This document shows positions 61,557-64,000 of a stretch of 64,000 nucleotides of DNA, piece after piece. The DNA comes from Acidobacteriales bacterium 59-55 (GTDB taxonomy: Bacteria > Acidobacteriota > Terriglobia > Terriglobales > Acidobacteriaceae). Below the pieces are notes generated by a model that ran no database searches, was not told the DNA's origin, and saw only the letters and a list, made by a program, of their open reading frames with translations. The translations under genes were made by a program, and so were the position numbers. The stretch is from assembly GCA_001897435.1 (NCBI GenBank), contig MKSV01000004.1, positions 124,001-188,000 on the forward strand, in the 5' to 3' direction. Position 1 is the stretch's first letter, and each line of letters opens with the position of its first letter.

Positions 61557-64000
61557 TCACCTTTTTGTCGTTGCTCGGGAAGAGAGGGCGAGTGGCGGTG
61601 CTAGAACGGGGAAGCCCGCCTTTGTAATAGATTCTTTAGCTCCGGGAGGGGAAATAAGGAGGCGGATAAAGACGCGTGCCGCGGTGACCGCTTGTGTCTG
61701 CGATTTCTTAGAGGCGGCAGAGGCCGCCATCTCGGGGATGTCAAAGGCGAGGACAAACGGCTGGGGCGATGTCGAGTCACTAGTAATGAAATTGGAAGCG
61801 TCGATGCTGCTGAATGCTTGGACAAAACGGATAAGGGACCAACTGTCCTTGAATGTCCATGAAATATCGTTTCCGTTGACTCGCGGAGCTACGCCGTCTG
61901 TTGTTGAAGAAGTATTTGAGGGAAGAAACGGAGCGTTTTTTGCCCAACGCAACGTTAAACTTACCGGGTCCCCATAAAGCCAATGAATTTTTACTGGCGG
62001 GTCATCGGAATGGACGGTGTTGTTGCCTACTTGAAGAGTCCACTCGATGATCTGGTTGCCCCCTATCTCGTCTTTGCGGTTCACACGAAATTCGGGAATG
62101 ATATCGAGGGAGATGGGTTCTCCACCGGAGGTGGTTGTGAGGGCCGAGGTGAACCAGGGGCGAGTATCACGAAGCATTGCGAGAAATTTCCGATTTGCAT
62201 CGCTTATGTTCGAGACTGTTAATTTGGTATTCAGTAGATCGGCGGAGGTATCGTACTGGCGATAAAAATCGGAGATCGTCTGGGGATCGGCTTCGTTCAG
62301 CGCGGATACTGAAGGAGAGGCAAAGGGGAACCTGCCCGCAAGATCGTGATTGAAGCGAGTACGCAGACGGGAGTAGGAGGTTTCGAAATTCTCTGTGAGC
62401 AGGGCATTGCAACGAAGGTAAAGGCCTTGGCGGAGTTGGACGGTGGCGAGCATAAAGTAGTCAGGGCGCCTTTCCACGCTGCGCGCGATATTCTCGCGGC
62501 TGCAATTGTTGGAGGGGCTAACTTTATCCATGCCCGTGGCAACGAAACTCTCGAGGGTCTGAACCGAGTTGCCGGGTTTTTTGGCGTTGTATTGTCCCAG
62601 TGCTGCTCCAATATCTTCCCAGCGCCTGAGGATACGAACCGTCGCAGGCGAAAGCGCGGATCGGGAGATAGAAAGGAAGTGGACGATAGGCGCCGCCGCA
62701 GTATTGAGAGATTCAATTTCCTCTCTTTGCGCGGAGAGATAATCCGCTACGGCGTCTGGCGTGGGGGCATCGAGAAGCTGCGAGGTCGCCGGTTGTTCTC
62801 CGTCCCATTGGCTAAATACGGCGGTTGAAAATCCATAAGGCTGAAGACGGTCCAGGTCGTGATCCAGTTCCAGCAGGATCCCGGACGCCTGGTTGGTCGA
62901 GAGTAGACGGAGCTGAGACAAAGGGGTGGTGAGGCCATATCGCTGAAGAGTGGTGGTCAAAGTTTCGATGGATGGTGAAACGTCATTGAACGCCTGCGCC
63001 TGCATGATGCCGTCTGCTGCGTCATTTGTGGATTGCTCGGACTCTACGATAGCGATTTGCAGGGAATGGGTGAGTTGGTCGGCAGCGATACGACCGAGCG
63101 TGCTGCGAAGTGAAGCCGGCGCCTGACCAAGGTCTTCTGCCAGATATCTTTCATAGCTCAATGGAAGCGTCGTCGCTGCGTTGAGAGAGGCTTTATTCCA
63201 GACGATATATCCATTCCGCGGTTGTATCAGATTGACGGCACCCGGGGTTCCAGACATGAAAGGCAGGCTCAGAAGATTCTCGATCGCAGTTTGCATGTCC
63301 TGTGATCGCTGGCTTAACTCGAGCTTTCCATCGACAACGGTCGCGATATCTCCCGTGAGAGGGGTTTGCGCATCGTCGAGCGCGGCAACTAGCTTTCGGA
63401 AGTCGGTATCAGCAAGGTCGAGCATCCAGTCACGCAGCCATGGCTCAAAGAAAGGTGAAGTGCCTGCGGCTTTCGTCGTGACGGCATCGAGAGCGCTGGA
63501 CAGTTGGATCTGATCCGCGCCTGCCCATTGAAGTTCCGGATCATCGTAAGTGCGCTGCGTCCTGTCGAAGCTATGCTGAATATTGGTTAGATCCTTGTAG
63601 CTATGTGTTCCGGGTGTGCTGATTCCTCTGATCGCTGCTACCAGAGACTCGGTGCTTGTACGAGTCGGATTGTGCTCAATCCATGCCGCGTAGAGCGCGG
63701 TTGTCAGTTGCTGCGCTTTAGCGGACATCTGCTGGCGCGTGGACTCGGTATAGATAAAGGGGGACCACTCAGACGAGCGCACAGCTTCCTGAAAGAAGGG
63801 GTTTGCATCCTCGTCGATCTGCGCCGGCTGCGGACGGTTATGAAGATACTCGTCGATGGAGATGACGGTCTGGAGGGGGACGTCGGAATTGCGATGGCTG
63901 AGGGTGTTGTAGAGTGCGATATTTTTATCGAGTTCTGCGAGACGGCGAAGGAATTCCTGCATATCCAGATACTCCGGCAGCCGTTCAAGTTTCATGATGG
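61557..64000 (-). CDS. tssM: Type VI secretion system membrane subunit TssM (IcmF/VasK), partial at the window edge
   Basis: The frame is open to the window edge, so the N-terminal part lies beyond it. At least 812 residues from the first ATG inside the window (63995) are seen. They match the periplasmic C-terminal half of TssM: LRRLAELDKNIALYNTLSHRN (~15-35), SFDRTQRTYDDPELQWAGADQIQLS, LPLSYERYLAEDLGQAPASLRSTLGRIAADQLTHSLQIA, RPWFTSALTTTSGGEPISLDIIPEFRVNRKDEIGGNQIIEWTLQVGNNTV and WTFKDSWSLIRFVQAFSSIDASNF near the end. TssM with TssJ and TssL forms the trans-envelope complex. Full-length proteins reach ~1100-1200 residues, so a third is missing here. Confidence 0.9.
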   Translation of the reverse strand, partial: IMKLERLPEYLDMQEFLRRLAELDKNIALYNTLSHRNSDVPLQTVISIDEYLHNRPQPAQIDEDANPFFQEAVRSSEWSPFIYTESTRQQMSAKAQQLTTALYAAWIEHNPTRTSTESLVAAIRGISTPGTHSYKDLTNIQHSFDRTQRTYDDPELQWAGADQIQLSSALDAVTTKAAGTSPFFEPWLRDWMLDLADTDFRKLVAALDDAQTPLTGDIATVVDGKLELSQRSQDMQTAIENLLSLPFMSGTPGAVNLIQPRNGYIVWNKASLNAATTLPLSYERYLAEDLGQAPASLRSTLGRIAADQLTHSLQIAIVESEQSTNDAADGIMQAQAFNDVSPSIETLTTTLQRYGLTTPLSQLRLLSTNQASGILLELDHDLDRLQPYGFSTAVFSQWDGEQPATSQLLDAPTPDAVADYLSAQREEIESLNTAAAPIVHFLSISRSALSPATVRILRRWEDIGAALGQYNAKKPGNSVQTLESFVATGMDKVSPSNNCSRENIARSVERRPDYFMLATVQLRQGLYLRCNALLTENFETSYSRLRTRFNHDLAGRFPFASPSVSALNEADPQTISDFYRQYDTSADLLNTKLTVSNISDANRKFLAMLRDTRPWFTSALTTTSGGEPISLDIIPEFRVNRKDEIGGNQIIEWTLQVGNNTVHSDDPPVKIHWLYGDPVSLTLRWAKNAPFLPSNTSSTTDGVAPRVNGNDISWTFKDSWSLIRFVQAFSSIDASNFITSDSTSPQPFVLAFDIPEMAASAASKKSQTQAVTAARVFIRLLISPPGAKESITKAGFPVLAPPLALSSRATTKR

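Overview
The window is a high-GC bacterial chromosome segment, most likely from an Acidobacteriota genome of the Terriglobus/Edaphobacter/Granulicella type. That placement is an inference from gene content: a split F-type ATP synthase locus with two b-type subunits, a fused aroDE, a YXWGXW-repeat protein, a CRTAC1/UnbV-like protein next to a propeller histidine kinase, and short REP-like intergenic repeats. No rRNA, tRNA, CRISPR array or insertion sequence was recognised.

Layout. 0.1-2.7 kb: MgtC-like membrane protein, a DegT/DnrJ-type aminotransferase (minus strand) and hfq. 2.7-3.4 kb: intergenic region with a hairpin, a REP-like repeat and a promoter. 3.4-9.7 kb: ATP synthase genes b, b', delta, alpha, gamma, beta, epsilon; the a and c subunits are absent. 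9.9-17.3 kb: aroDE (minus), a YfiH/PgeF-type protein, a TIGR03118-type secreted protein, a divergent dxs, a DUF971 protein and a DUF2127 membrane protein. 17.3-30.4 kb: division and cell-wall (dcw) cluster mraZ-rsmH-ftsL-ftsI-murE-murF-mraY-(small membrane protein)-murD-ftsW-murG. Upstream of mraZ lie three 10-bp-spaced GTGG repeats (probable MraZ boxes), an inverted pair of DnaA-box-like sites and a 24-bp perfect palindrome. The usual murC/ftsQ/ftsA/ftsZ tail is missing after murG. 30.6-36.1 kb: YXWGXW protein (minus), then aroC, def, fmt and rsmB. 36.1-45.4 kb, minus strand: PASTA protein, CDF transporter with three C-terminal domains, IclR regulator, and a compact unit of FG-GAP/UnbV protein, propeller histidine kinase, NarL-type response regulator and small secreted protein. 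45.6-50.0 kb: MarR regulator and two ClC channels/transporters with CBS domains.

50.0-64.0 kb, minus strand: a type VI secretion system read as tssM (cut by the window edge), tssA, tssB, tssC, hcp, tssE, tssF, [insert], tssG, vgrG, DUF4280 PAAR-like protein, SPOR protein. The insert between tssF and tssG holds a DUF4157-type protein with an HExxH motif and, on the opposite strand, a small protein resembling the SGHYRP domain of plant IQM proteins. This is the most promising undescribed arrangement in the window, a candidate effector/accessory module. tssK, tssL, tssJ and clpV are not in the window.

Functional themes are energy conversion, peptidoglycan synthesis and division, the shikimate and isoprenoid pathways, translation start (def, fmt), ion transport, signalling, and contact-dependent secretion. 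Start codons were moved inward where a Shine-Dalgarno-like motif or family length favoured it; each case is stated.
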